From Malaya genurostris (taxonomy: Eukaryota > Arthropoda > Insecta > Diptera > Culicidae), in contig NC_080572.1 of the NCBI RefSeq assembly GCF_030247185.1, positions 172,614,975 through 172,678,974 on the forward strand: a DNA stretch of 64,000 nt. Reading direction: 5' to 3'. The translations under genes were made by a program, and so were the position numbers. Below are positions 36,223 to 48,572 of the stretch, one piece after another. Every line of letters starts with the position of its first letter. Position 1 is the first letter of the stretch. Below the pieces are notes generated by a model. The model ran no database searches and was not told the DNA's origin. It worked only from the letters and a program-made list of their open reading frames with translations.

Positions 36223-36578
36223 TAGTTTTTACGTTTCGTCTTCGACTCATCAGTGCATCAGCAGATTATGTTGAACTGCTGATGCAAAACCCCCGGATCA
36301 ACATAATCCGCTGAGCAGACGTAAAGTTAATGCATTTTGCAAAACACTTATTTGCGCCGAGGCGCTATGTCTAACCTGACGTGCCGAAAGAACGAAACAA
36401 ATTCGACGGCATACTGACCGCTAACAGATTTTCGTCATTTGGTGGTTTGGTACCTCGTGGGTTCAACATAATCTGCTGATGCACTGATGAGTCGAAGACG
36501 AAACGTAAAAACTAGAAATAAGTCATGTGCACTTTGCACAAAACGGCTACCCACGAGGTACCAAACCCCCAAATGACG
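36223..36578. mobile_element. Foldback element FB2
   Basis: The outer arms share with FB1 the end TTTTTACGTTTCGTCTTCGA and its complement (about 36226-36256 and 36483-36512). A second inverted pair lies at 36431-36462 and 36549-36580 (cgtcattt..ggtttggtacc). The direct repeat AATTTTAGTTG at 36212-36222 and 36579-36589 is a probable target duplication. A related empty site is seen at about 35745-35755. Confidence 0.8.
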
Positions 36579-37149
36579 AATTTTAGTTGGTTTGACGTAA
36601 AGCCGCCACAACTAAGTTCAGTTTTTGCGAAGACTGCATTTATTTTTCTAATAAATCATCTTTTCTGTTAGTTTTTCATTCATTTGGTTTCTCCAATATA
36701 TGTTTCCGCTCAGTCATTGCAAAAATATAATTTGATAATTTCATTCAATTTTAGTTCTTGATCCGACTTGCAATTCCAAAATTACAGGGTAATGAGTGAT
36801 TGAAATCTCAAGCTATTACTTAAAACGACGGCCATTAAAATGATGTCTTGAAAACTAAAAACTTTGATGAATATTGAATGCAAAAAACACATGTTGATTG
36901 ATATAAAAAAGGTATCATCTCATCACTAGATGGATTAAGCACATTTTAGACGCTAGAGTTGATTTGTACTTTGGAGGGTGAGCACTGTTTTTCGTGTTAC
37001 TATTTTCGTTTGTTGACTCAGGCTGTGATGGGTTCACTGACATCTAAGCAGCTGATACTCGTAGGTAACATACGATGTCTTCCGCCCTAACTAAAACTCA
37101 CGTAAGACGGTATTGGTTTATGTAGTTGTATACGGCACACTTACACGTT

Positions 37150-37330
37150 AATGTGGGATACCGGAGAAACAGTTCCGCCACACTTTCCTTTCGAAGGCAA
37201 GAATTTCTCCGCAGTGTGACATATTTTCTCAAATGTTATGCTCACTGACTTCCAGCACGTAAACATGGATATTGTAATAAACATGACCATACTCAACACT
37301 GTGTACTGTATCGGTTTTCATATTTTACAG
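37150..37330 (-). pseudogene. Fragment of the zinc-knuckle ORF1-like pseudogene
   Basis: The minus strand is similar to 28625-28780 ('aaatatgtcacactgcgga', 'ttcgaaagg.aagtgtggcgg'). It is too decayed to encode protein. Confidence 0.5.
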
Positions 37331-38153
37331 AAACTGGAGAATTCCATTTTAAGTATCTGTATATGTTCGTTCGAGAATAACAAAACCATTTTTTATATTT
37401 AAAACGGCGAACATCTCCCGAGGATTTAAAAAAAGTCGACTTTTGTCGAACCACGTCCGAATAATATACCAAACTGATAAAAAAACTTGTCAACCTCAGA
37501 TAGTTCATGAATGTTTAATATAGAACAACAAATAAACATACAAAAATATATACAAGAAAAAAACAGGATAATTTCTAGTTGTTTTTATAAAAAATTAAAT
37601 ATTAAAAAATTTATCTTATGCATATTAGTAGTTAACGAACTTCTCTTTTTAGCGTCTTATATAAATAAAAAAATATTCGTTTCATTCAGAGTAGTAGTCG
37701 TTTTTTATCGTGTGGACTGGCGGTTCAGAGAAAACGCGCTACAAAGTTTAGGGGATTCAAAAGAATGGCATGGCGCACGTAAATTAAAAAAAAACGGTAT
37801 TAGTATTTGAAGTACGACTTGGAAACTTTGCAATTATACCTATTGAAAATAAAATAAAGGAAATTATGTAGAAAATCTGTTTTTAATAGATTAAACCTTA
37901 ACAATTAGTGGAATAGAATTGGATTGATCATTAGCTATACTGCCCATACTTGCATATCAGTCCCATATGGAAAATCGGCATGTCGAGAAAAAGACAATAA
38001 AAATTTTATTTTCGAATTTTTTGATTTATTGTGCTACCTAATGCTAAATTATGGTATTATTACATGAAATATCGGTAATACACCTTTGTTATTCGAAAAT
38101 TGCAACAAATGAAATTATTGAAATTTGCGCTGAATGGGCCTGATATGCGGGTA
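37331..38153. other. Unassigned AT-rich DNA
   Basis: A 99-codon ORF at 37511-37810 has biased Lys/Ile/Phe composition, as expected from AT-rich DNA, and no domain. No call is made. Confidence 0.4.
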
Positions 38154-38161
38154 CTTTGCAT

Positions 38162-39166
38162 TAGAGATGGTCGGGTATAGAAATTCTTATACCGCATACA
38201 TTCTTATGATCACCCGAGTGATCAGCAAAAAAATTTACCCGTACCCGACTCTTATCCGATTAAAAATTTAAAAAATTACCCGTACCCGATCAACAATGAA
38301 AAAAATTACCCGTACCCGATAAAAAATAAAAAATTTTACCCGTACCCGACCCGTACCCGAATAAAAATTACCTGTACCCGTACCCGACCCGAATGAGTAG
38401 TAAAAATTTCAACAAAATTCAGGATGGAAAAAATAAAGTGTTTTAGATAGCGAGCCGTATCAGGCTCTAGTTGGTAAGTAAAATACATTAAAATGCTTGT
38501 TTAAATTTAAACATATAAATATACTGTGAAGCATGAATAGATTTCTAATGTCTTTTATACTCATTTACAAATGTCAACAAAAGGAAGTAATATCTATTAA
38601 AATTTTCCGAAAAGCATATTTACCCAAAACGTCGTCGTAATTTTTTTTTTTTTGTTACAATTTTTTACTACAAAGCAAAATAAATTATGATTTAAATTAA
38701 TCTGTCAACTATGTCCGTTTTGTAAGCCTCACAAACCCACACCAACGATGTTAACGGTAGCTGGTGGTTTTTACAACCATTGAACCTCCATGCCACCTCC
38801 AGTGGAACCCTCAACGAGTGAACACGGTGAAAATTTGAGTGTTTCGCTAGAAAAGATTTTCATCCGTACTTTTGCGACTCCACGTTGTCTCGCATCGAGA
38901 TTTTCACTTGTAGTCCAGTGAAAAGAAACGAAAATTAACTGGCAATATAGCCCAACTTGCTGTGTCATCAATAAAAAATTCTCGTCAACGTGTAAACATA
39001 TTTACCCGTACCCGACCCGTACCCGAGTCAGCAGTAAATTTTTTTACCCTTACCCGACCCGTACCCGATTGAAAATAAAAAATTTTACCCGTGTCCGACC
39101 AAAAACCCGTCGGGTACGGGTACGGGTCGGGTTTCGGGTAAAATACCCGAGACCCGACCATCTCTA
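38162..39166. mobile_element. hAT-like non-autonomous element F1 with CCCGTACCCGA arrays
   Basis: Both ends are TAGAGATGGTCGGGT or its complement. The 8-bp direct repeat CTTTGCAT at 38154-38161 and 39167-39174 matches the target-duplication length of hAT transposons, and TAGAG is a usual hAT end. Each flank of the interior carries degenerate units of about 35-45 bp (aaaaatt-acccgtacccga-...), in the same orientation on the left and again near the right end. The middle (38400-39000) is AT-rich and unassigned. No transposase is present. Confidence 0.85.
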
Positions 39167-39174
39167 CTTTGCAT

Positions 39175-42100
39175 ATGGGACAGACATGAGTTGATATTTT
39201 TCACATTTTACAGTATAAACCCTCAACTTTTATTGCAATTTCTGAGAGTATATTGAGGATAGTTTGAATTCCTCAAGCTAACTCAAAATTGGCGAAAATC
39301 GATATGGGACTGATATGCGAGTATGGGCAGTATAGAATGACAGCATGTTTATTCGGCTGATTCGATGAAAATAATAACAAGTTCTAATAGTTCTAATTTG
39401 GAATTTTTAGGTGAATTTAATAATAACTAAAAACCTAAAAACCTAACGCCTAAAAACTGGAAGAACGTGTGTAATTATTAGGAAATTTCATCTCATTACT
39501 CTGATCGATTCTAATTAGATTGTCGCAAGAGCTGTACAACAATCTCGAAACCTATTTTTGCACAGTTTTCTTCAATACAACAAACAAAGCGTAATTTCAA
39601 AACTACCATTAGGTTCTTCATCGCCCTATACAATGTCAAAAAAAAACAATTTTTTTACTTGTAAGTAAACAGGGAAGAAAACCTGATTACCGCTTCAAAA
39701 TGGAGCCACTATCGGATATCGTCGTCGCATAAATATGACGTCACGTTCGGGTGGTTGTACAGCTTCGTCATCGGCTGCTCGAATAAGTGTTACCCCTTTT
39801 TGCGACTGAATCACTACGAAAGCATGAACTCACGCTCGTCAGAACGCGCTTCCACCCGGCAGATTTCATTGGGGAAATTCGTTGCCTGTTGCTGGCACCG
39901 GTTGCAACTGTTGCACTTTCGAGGCGATGTTTTCATGATGATTCGCACCAATGATGCAACGGGTTACGGAGTACGGAGAATCTATCGATGACGTATCGTG
40001 ACACTGCTAGTTGCTTTGATACATGACAAATGTGCTGCTCGATCCGGGCGATTGACGTGTCCCAGTTGTAATCGAGCGAAACGCTGAGCTGAATCTAATC
40101 ATCGTTGGTTCGAGCTCTCTTGCGAATGCTCCCGTCCACTTGTTCAAACTATTTCGGTAAACCAGCGTGGCGTGGACTTGATGCGAGCTCTGCTGACGTC
40201 ATATCCGGCCGACGATGGTAGTAATAGGGTGCACCGATCGGTATTTGTTAACGCATTTGCAAGTAAGAGCTGTGAAAATCATAAATTGTGCTGTGTAGAG
40301 TATTCGAAGGGAGAATTAGTGTGGTGCTTTGAAATTAGAATTCTTCCACGTGATTAGTGAAGTAATTGAATCCAGTTGTTGGTTTAGTAATGATGAGAAC
40401 AGGTAGGTAATTTCGGTTGATGCACTGCATCTGTTTGAATCTGTTTCATGTGCGGTTACTTTCGATCAAGTAGCTCAATACTGACGTACAGTCGTTGTTT
40501 TGTTCATTCGTGAACATTCGCAATCGCAAATGTGAATGTTTTTCGTTGCTGGAAGCTTCTGCGCATGACTCGCTTGATCTCCTCCGATTTTCGTTGTCGG
40601 TGGTTTGGAATGTTTTGCTGTCTAGCAACAAATTTCAACCATTTTTTTTGTTTGATCGTTAACAGTCAGTGCAAATTGCAAAACGAATTTATCCGGTTCT
40701 AAATAAACTTATATGATTCGAATAATTTTATAAGAGTCCCGATCTGGAAGGATTCAGTAGGTTCAAAACACTAGCCTTACAATGGGTCTGTACGCTAAAA
40801 TTCGGCTACCGAGTCTATTCAATAACTTAATAGTTGAATTTCACAAAAGAAAAATAATACCAAGACTTTTCTTTTCATAAAGTTTACAACAATGTTTGAA
40901 TAACGATTAAAAACTGTTTTAGCAATGCCTTTTGCTTATCATTTAACATGGGAGCTTTTTATAATCGAAATACAATATGATCTTTCATAATGTGCATGAG
41001 CCTAGCTTATCGTTCTAAAAAGCTTAAAAAAACTGGACAAGTTACCTTGAAGAAATTTCAAGTGAATAAGGAATTCATATGAGATATGAACTATGAAGTT
41101 GAAAAAACACATAATATGCGATTATCAAAGCTATCATGAGCAATGCGGTAAATTTCATTTGCAATCGAATGATACAAGATGAAAATGAATTTTATGTCCA
41201 CTGACCGTCAGCATATCGATTCGAATTCATTTGACTTTTGCTGCCATTTTCAAGTGAAGCTCCCAAAATTCATCGTCAGTTGAATAATCGAACCTTGTCA
41301 TTTGAAGTTTTACTTGCTCAGTTTCAAGTGCCAAGTAATCTAGCTGCTTCATTGTCTTCGCTCTTGGTAGTGAACAAGTTCGAATTACTAGAATTATGAA
41401 TTATTTAAGTCTATTATAAATTAAGTAAAGTATTAAAAATTAAAACTAAAGGAGAAAAATTTCAATTCATTTTGTAATTGATATTTCAGCTGTCTGGTGT
41501 CTTTCATCTATTATCTTGAACCAATTCGAATGTTTACATGAACCTTATTTAAATACCGCTGTCACACTATTGAAAGAGATCTTTTGTTACTTCAAGAGAT
41601 CAACTGAAGGTGGTTAAACTGAACTTTGAATTTGAAGAAAATTGATTGAAGAACTGAATGCTACCCGTTCGGAACGTCAACAAACGTTGTGTGTTTCAGA
41701 GTGTGAAGTTTACTGCAGTAGGGAGATTGTCAGTGTGTTTCACATTCGGTTTCAATTGAATTGAATGAAGTTCTACTGCACTGATTATGAGACGATTTTT
41801 GCAGAAACTGGAAGGATGGCCTGTTCAGATTTCAATGAAATGTAAACTTTGTCGCAAAGAGACTTTTTGTATACATTTTTATTCAAAAATTAATCAGGAT
41901 TGTCTTTTGAAAAGGCCACGGTTCTTTCTAGCGATTTTTTTTTCAAATGAGCAAAATCGAAAACTCTGCAAACACAAATGTTGTATGAAAAAATTTCACA
42001 AAATGAGTCCAATTATCGAATAAAATATATGAACAAAATTAGTATTGAGTGAATTATTGAAAAAACTACCGCTCATACATTGCAGAATGGACAATTTTAA

Positions 42101-42300
42101 GGAAATAGGTGTGTACGTGAGTGTGATATTTTTTGAAATTCCATTCGACTAGATGTGCAAAGTGTACTCCTAATAAATTTCCGTTTTCTTTTTCGATAAA
42201 TGGCATTCTGTTTTGTGTTGCTATTGGTAAAACATATGTGCCATAGTTATTCTTTACGTTTCATCTAAGACTCAACGATATGTGTCATTTTATTTCTTCG
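39175..42300. other. Mostly unique DNA
   Basis: From 39690 to 40370 the sequence has higher GC and no copies in the window, and might include a host promoter or first exon. The rest is AT-rich. A decayed foldback end (tttacgtttcatctaagac) occurs at about 42253. Confidence 0.4.
39736..39743. promoter_or_regulatory. CRE-like palindrome TGACGTCA
   Basis: A full CREB/ATF consensus site lies next to an AT-rich ATAAATA at 39730-39736 and at the start of a GC-richer segment. Whether a promoter exists is inference. Confidence 0.3.
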
Positions 42301-42404
42301 AATTGATAAACTGTGTTGATGTTGAAAAAAAAATCTTTCAACCAGTTTTTATCGTGCATCGAAGATGTCAGCGTCAAATACAATTTTGAACAAAAGCGCC
42401 ATGC

Positions 42405-42925
42405 TTTTTATAAACTGTCAAAGTTAGGATCCGATCAGTGGCGCGACATGTGGCAATTTAAGCCCGTATTCGAGCGAGTTGCGCTGCGGTACGCTCCGCG
42501 CGTGCTGGTCGTGATTGAAAAATTCACTGCTCCGAAAGTATTAATCTTTCCACTCTGAAACTTTGGCAAGATTGAGTTAAACCCTTATAGCTTCTTTTTC
42601 AACTAAAAAAAGAGAAAAAAATTGAACTCAAGTTTGAATTTTTGTATTTGTTATTAATTTTTAACTTTTTCCATTAAATTAACTTTAAAAGTTGTTTTAT
42701 GGAATCGCTTATTTGAAAGCTAAGGAAAAGACGCACATTTCATGTCTTGCACGAACTTTTGTATCTTTGTTAGATTTTACTGTATGGGCTGTTTAAAAAA
42801 GTCTCTTTTTTGTGAATATGAAACTTCAAAAAATCATATCTCGAAAATTCCACGTACCATATTGACATAAAAAATACGCGTGTCTCGAAACTATTCGAGT
42901 TGTTCACCGAAAAATATAGTTAGAT
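42405..42925. repeat. Family E palindromic repeat, copy E2 (right half)
   Basis: The centre (aaactgtcaaagtt, gatcagtggcg, gcgctgcggtacgctccgcg) matches 16180-16350. The right arm continues past the truncation point of E1 to the end 'gttcaccgaaaaatatagtt', the complement of the E1 left end. Confidence 0.7.
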
Positions 42926-42934
42926 GAAAAAAAC

Positions 42935-44137
42935 AGTGGTAAACTTCAAAATAGTTTTCTTTGATTCTTGAATAGTTAACCGGAATCGGTTTAGTTGATC
43001 ATTTACTAATAATAACTACCAATTGAAGTAGTTTTTTTTGACCGATTTTAATTTTTCACGTTTTCTGTTTCGCTCGCGTTATGGTATAAAATTTTTAACG
43101 CATTTTACCCTATAATTTCGGAACCAGATGTCGGATCCGAATGAAATTTAATAATTCCATACAAGACCACAAGACCTTCCATTAAAACATAAGTTTTTGA
43201 AAATTCGTCCAACCGTCACTAAGAAAAGTGAATGAGATCTATTTGAGAAAATATGACCACTATTTCCTGTGCTTCCGAAATCGGAAACTGGGAACCAGGA
43301 TAGCCAAAATCAGTTTGTTTGACCGTTTACTGATAATGACTATCGAATGGAGTAGTTTTAGGGTCAGTTTAGAATTATTTTTTCTTTTTTGTTTCGTCCC
43401 TTTAAGTGATGGTATACAAGTTTTTACACACTTTACCTTATAATTCCGAAACCGGAAGTCGGATCTAAATGAAATACAGAAATTTTTTATGGGACCATAA
43501 CATCATTCATTTGAATAAAAATTTGTTGAAGTCGGTCACGCCTTCTCTGAGAAAAATGGAATTTTTACACTAATTACTTTATAATTCCTGAAGCGGAAGT
43601 CGGATACCCATGAAATTCAGAAGTTTTTTGAAGAATCATGAGACCATTTTTTTGAATCTAAGTTTGTGAAAACCGGTCACGCCATGTCTTAGAAAATATA
43701 GTAAATATATTTTGATTTTTTTGCACATTTTACCCCATAACTCCGACACCAGAAGCCAGATCCAAACAAAATACAGGAATTTTCATTTGAGTATAAGTTT
43801 GTGAAAATCGGTCACGTTATCTTCGAGAAAAGTTGGTGCATATATTTTTACAATTTTTTTGCACATTTCACCCCATACTACCGTATCCGGAAGTCGGTTC
43901 CAAATAATTTTTAGGAATTTTGTATGGGACCGCAAGACCTTTCATTAGAATCTAAGTTTGTGAAAATCCGTCCAGTCATCACCGAGAAAAGTTAGTGCAA
44001 AAAACGTTACATACACACACATAGACATTTTGCCTACTCGATGAACGATGAATTGAGTCGAATGGTTGACATTTGGCCTCGGTTCAAAAGTCGTTTTTCA
44101 CAGTGATTGCATAACTTTTCTATATGAGAAAGACAAA
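42935..44137 (+). repeat. Family B modular repeat, copy B3 (longest)
   Basis: At least five degenerate internal units of about 150 bp follow one another. Each has a 'ccggaa.ccggaagtcggat' block and a 'ttcatttgaat.taagtttgtgaaaa' block. A reduced 3' module follows, and the GGCCC hairpin is lost. The end reads 'ctatatgagaaagacaaaa'. Confidence 0.8.
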
Positions 44138-44378
44138 AATAAATGATTTTTCAAAAGTGTTAGCTCCTACCCACCCCTTAAGAACCTTAGAATGTATCTA
44201 GAAAGGTTTAGTATATGGTTTAATTTGTCATTTCAAAGAAATGTTATATTTTCTTTCGTAAATCCTTAACTATGCATTTCATAGCAAGATCACGATACCG
44301 TTGATACTGTCTAGAGATGGTCGGTTAAGCATTTTTTTGTATCCGAACCCGACCCGTACCCGATCGAGAATGAAAAAC

Positions 44379-46267
44379 GTGTTTAATCCACCTAGCAGTG
44401 AGATGATACATTTTTTTTTATCAATTCGCATGTGTTTTTTGCATGAAAATTCTTCGGTGTTTAAGTTTTCATGACATTATTTTAATGACCGTCGTTTTAA
44501 GCGACAATTTGAGATTTTAATCACTCATTGCTCTGTAATATCGAAACTGCAAATCGCAATCGAATTTGAATCTAGAAGTGTGATAATCGATTAAACATGC
44601 CATGAGATGTCGAAATAAATTCCATTTTAGAGCTTACGGTTATTCACGGTACTACCAGAACCAGTATTAAGGAACCAGCATAACCCAAACCGATTCGTAT
44701 GGCCATATGACGAATGAATTACAACAGTTTTGAGTCCAACTTTGAAGCTTTTCGGGATTGTCATCTTCTATATCGGTTTGAATTTTAAAAATTCATCATC
44801 ATGTAATTCGAGAACCGGAAGTCATAATTGGATAAAATTAATTAATTTTGTATATAAGTTTACTTTAATTTGAATTTTTGTTTCTGAAATTTGATTGGCC
44901 TTTTTTAAGAAAACGATTGAGCTTTGAGAAACGATTTTATACTGGAACCGGAATTCCAAAATCGGTATGGCCGAAGTCAGATAAATTCACCTGAGTAGCT
45001 GTATAGTTTACATTTGTTTCAAAATATTTGAAAATCAGTGAAGACATCTTTGAGAAATCATAGCACGAATTAAATTTTTAGGTGCCTTCTGAATCGACAA
45101 CTGAATACCACTAAAACTGAAAAAAATTAATATTTTTATCGACTATCCAAATCTGCTAACCCGATAAACCTGATTAATTTATGTGGAATAGACATTTTTA
45201 TACCAATCACCCTGTATTCCCGAAACCGGAAATTGGATCTGACTGAAGAGCAAGATGTTTTATAGAATCTTGTAACTTTTCATTTGAATCTTAGTTTTCA
45301 TTTGAATCTTAGATCGGTTCAGCCATCTACGAGAAGAATGAGTTAAACAATTTTGATTTCGTTTCACATATCATCCTGTAGTTCCGGAACCAGAGGTCGG
45401 AACCATATATAATTCAGGAACTTTGTTTGGGAGCATACGACTTTTCGTATGAATCTGAATTTGTAGAAAAGAAATTTTCCGAGAAAATTGAGTAAAATCA
45501 TTTGTCTCACACGCATTTGCTGATCTCGACGAACTGATTCGAATGGTATATGGATGTAATGTTTTTCCAGCATTTATTGCTGTAAGTGGTTTAAAACAAT
45601 ATAATTTTAAAAAATCTGCCATCATCTGGTTTATATATGTCATATTCGAACGATTATGTTGCCTAAAACGAGCCGTGCTAAAATCGGTCCGAGGCTAAAT
45701 GTCATGAAAAAGGATGCTGTACACAGTCTTTTTGGTACATAGAAAAAATTTTATGTAACAGTATAAAAAATCGTGTTTTCCGTTGCTCCCAAGCATTTCT
45801 TTGTCATACAGCGCTCGAAACTCCTACTGCTGGAATAGGGGGAAAAGTCGTTTACACAAAAAATTCGATATCTCCGTTAAAAATGGATGGATTTTAACAA
45901 TCTATGGCTTGTTGGATAGCTATTACCGTGCGGAATTTAAGTCTGAAAACATATTTTGTTTTCAAGGTCAATTGTGACAGATACTGTCAAAAAACTGAAA
46001 ATTTTGACATAAAACTTCTATAACTCAAAAAGTAAGCATCCGATCTCAAAACCATTCAATAACGTTTTGGGTGACGGGAAGACCTTTCATTTGCGACTAG
46101 TTTGATCAAAATCGGTCTAGCAATCTCTGAGATCTCGACCTCTTAGTTGACAACGCACACACACACGGACATTTGTTCAGTTCGTCGAGCTGAATCGATT
46201 GGTATATGTCATTCGGCCCTCCGGGCCTCGGAAAAATTTTCCAAAGTTTCAGCGAATTCTATACCTA
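44379..46267 (+). repeat. Family A modular repeat, copy A2 (full length)
   Basis: It begins 'gtttaatccacctagcagtg' and ends 'gcgaattctatacctattt', directly followed by a TA microsatellite. It is colinear with A1 and provides the reference for the interrupted copies A3 and A4. Only short ORFs are present. Confidence 0.85.
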
Positions 46268-47190
<923 letters not shown>

Positions 47191-47490
47191 ACCACACCCG
47201 CCCCCAACCCGAGGATAAGTTTTCTTCCTAACCCTAACCCTACAGTTACCCGCTGAAAAATAAAAATTTTTACCAGTTCCCGACTTGAACCTGGAAAAAC
47301 TTTGGTAGTCGGGTTCAAGTATCCGAAACCCGACCAAATGTTTATATCCGAACTCGATCCGTATCCGTTTAAAATGAAAAAAATCGTTACCCGAACTCGA
47401 CAAATAAATTTTTCTATATCTGAATTCGACCCGGTGAGTTCGGGTTCGGGTCGGGTGTCAGGTAAAAATATCCGTCATCGACGAACATTC

Positions 47491-48267
47491 TTCAAACGAA
47501 TGAGATTGTCATCGATGATTACAATGATCATTACTTTCAATGTGAGATCTGTATTCCAATCAATTAGCTACAGCATTCAAATTAATGAAATTAAATTAAA
47601 TTAATTAGATATACAGCTAATATGTTAATTGGTTACACTGGAAGAAGATCTAAATCAAAGTCTGCACTTGTGATTAATTCACAACAAATGTGATTTGATC
47701 AGTTAGAACCACATCAATTGAAGAGGGGTTTCTCACTGAAGAGAATCACGTTGGGCTGTTTGGAAACAAAACCGAAAAATACTCAACAGAGGCATGAATT
47801 CGAAGTATTTTGCCTTTCCGGTTACTTTGCAAGTTATTCCATGAGATATGCATTGAAGTTAAACTGCAGATCTATATCTTCTATATGCAGATGTTCTTTT
47901 ATTTGCTCACCAGTGTATTGGAATGACGAAAATGAAGGTAAAAGAAGGTAAAAGTCGATTTTTGATATAAGTGTACATTACAATGGCAATTCCTTCAAAC
48001 TAGAACAAATAAGTTCCTTGGAAGGATTAGGCGTGGCAATTGAATATATTTTTGTTGAATTTGTGGTATATTCTATGACTTTAGTGTCGTCGAATTTACT
48101 CGACGAGCGTTAAGTCTTCTCGTTCACAAAACAAAATTAATTCGATTTTGATTTCCTTCTAAATTTTACCATGAAAAATTGATCAATGGTTTCATTCAAT
48201 GGACAGACGTCTTTCGAATGTGGATTAACACAATTCAGATAGTGTATGCCCATATGACTATTTTTAC
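47491..48267. other. Unassigned sequence
   Basis: Nothing is recognised. Confidence 0.4.
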
Positions 48268-48572
48268 CTTTCTTATATAGAAAGGTTATGCAATCACTGT
48301 GATAACTGACTTTTGAACCGAGGTTCGGAGGGCCGAGTGTCATATAACATTCGACTCAGATTTCAACAAACTTTGATTCAAATGAAGGGTCTCGTAGTCC
48401 CATACAAAACGTTCAAATTTCATCCGGTTCCGGAATTATATGGTTAAGTGTGTTAAAAATTAGATACCGTCACTTGAAGCGGCGAAACCAAACACGTAAA
48501 ATAATTTCTAAACATGTCTCAAAACTATTCCAATCGGTAGACATTGCCAGTAGACGTCAGATTAAAACAGGT
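48268..48572 (-). repeat. Family B modular repeat, copy B5 (minimal)
   Basis: On the minus strand both ends are kept (attaaaacagg / ctttcttatatagaaagg on the plus strand), with a single internal unit and no CA patch. It is the shortest copy with both ends, about 300 bp. Confidence 0.75.

Larger units (their letters stand above)
35791..36722. repeat. Large inverted repeat (80-bp arms) enclosing a tRNA-like unit and a foldback
   Basis: Positions 35791-35870 and 36643-36722 are inverted copies with only a few mismatches ('ttgcaatgactgaac...' against its complement). The spacer holds a tRNA-like unit (35881-35950), about 260 bp of unassigned sequence and the foldback FB2 (36223-36578). Confidence 0.8.
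35150..36950 (-). repeat. Family A modular repeat, copy A4, split by an inverted-repeat complex
   Basis: The 3' part lies at about 35150-35740 and the 5' part at about 36745-36950 (ends 'ctagatggattaa' on the plus strand). The roughly 1 kb between them is the complex 35745-36740. Confidence 0.7.

Noticed and set aside
38163..39166. CCCGTACCCGA arrays as telomeric repeats
   Set aside because: They are bounded by TIRs and an 8-bp duplication and are interspersed; dipteran telomeres do not use such a repeat.
42935..44137. Repeated units as a CRISPR array
   Set aside because: The units are about 150 bp, degenerate and contiguous, without spacers, in a eukaryotic genome.
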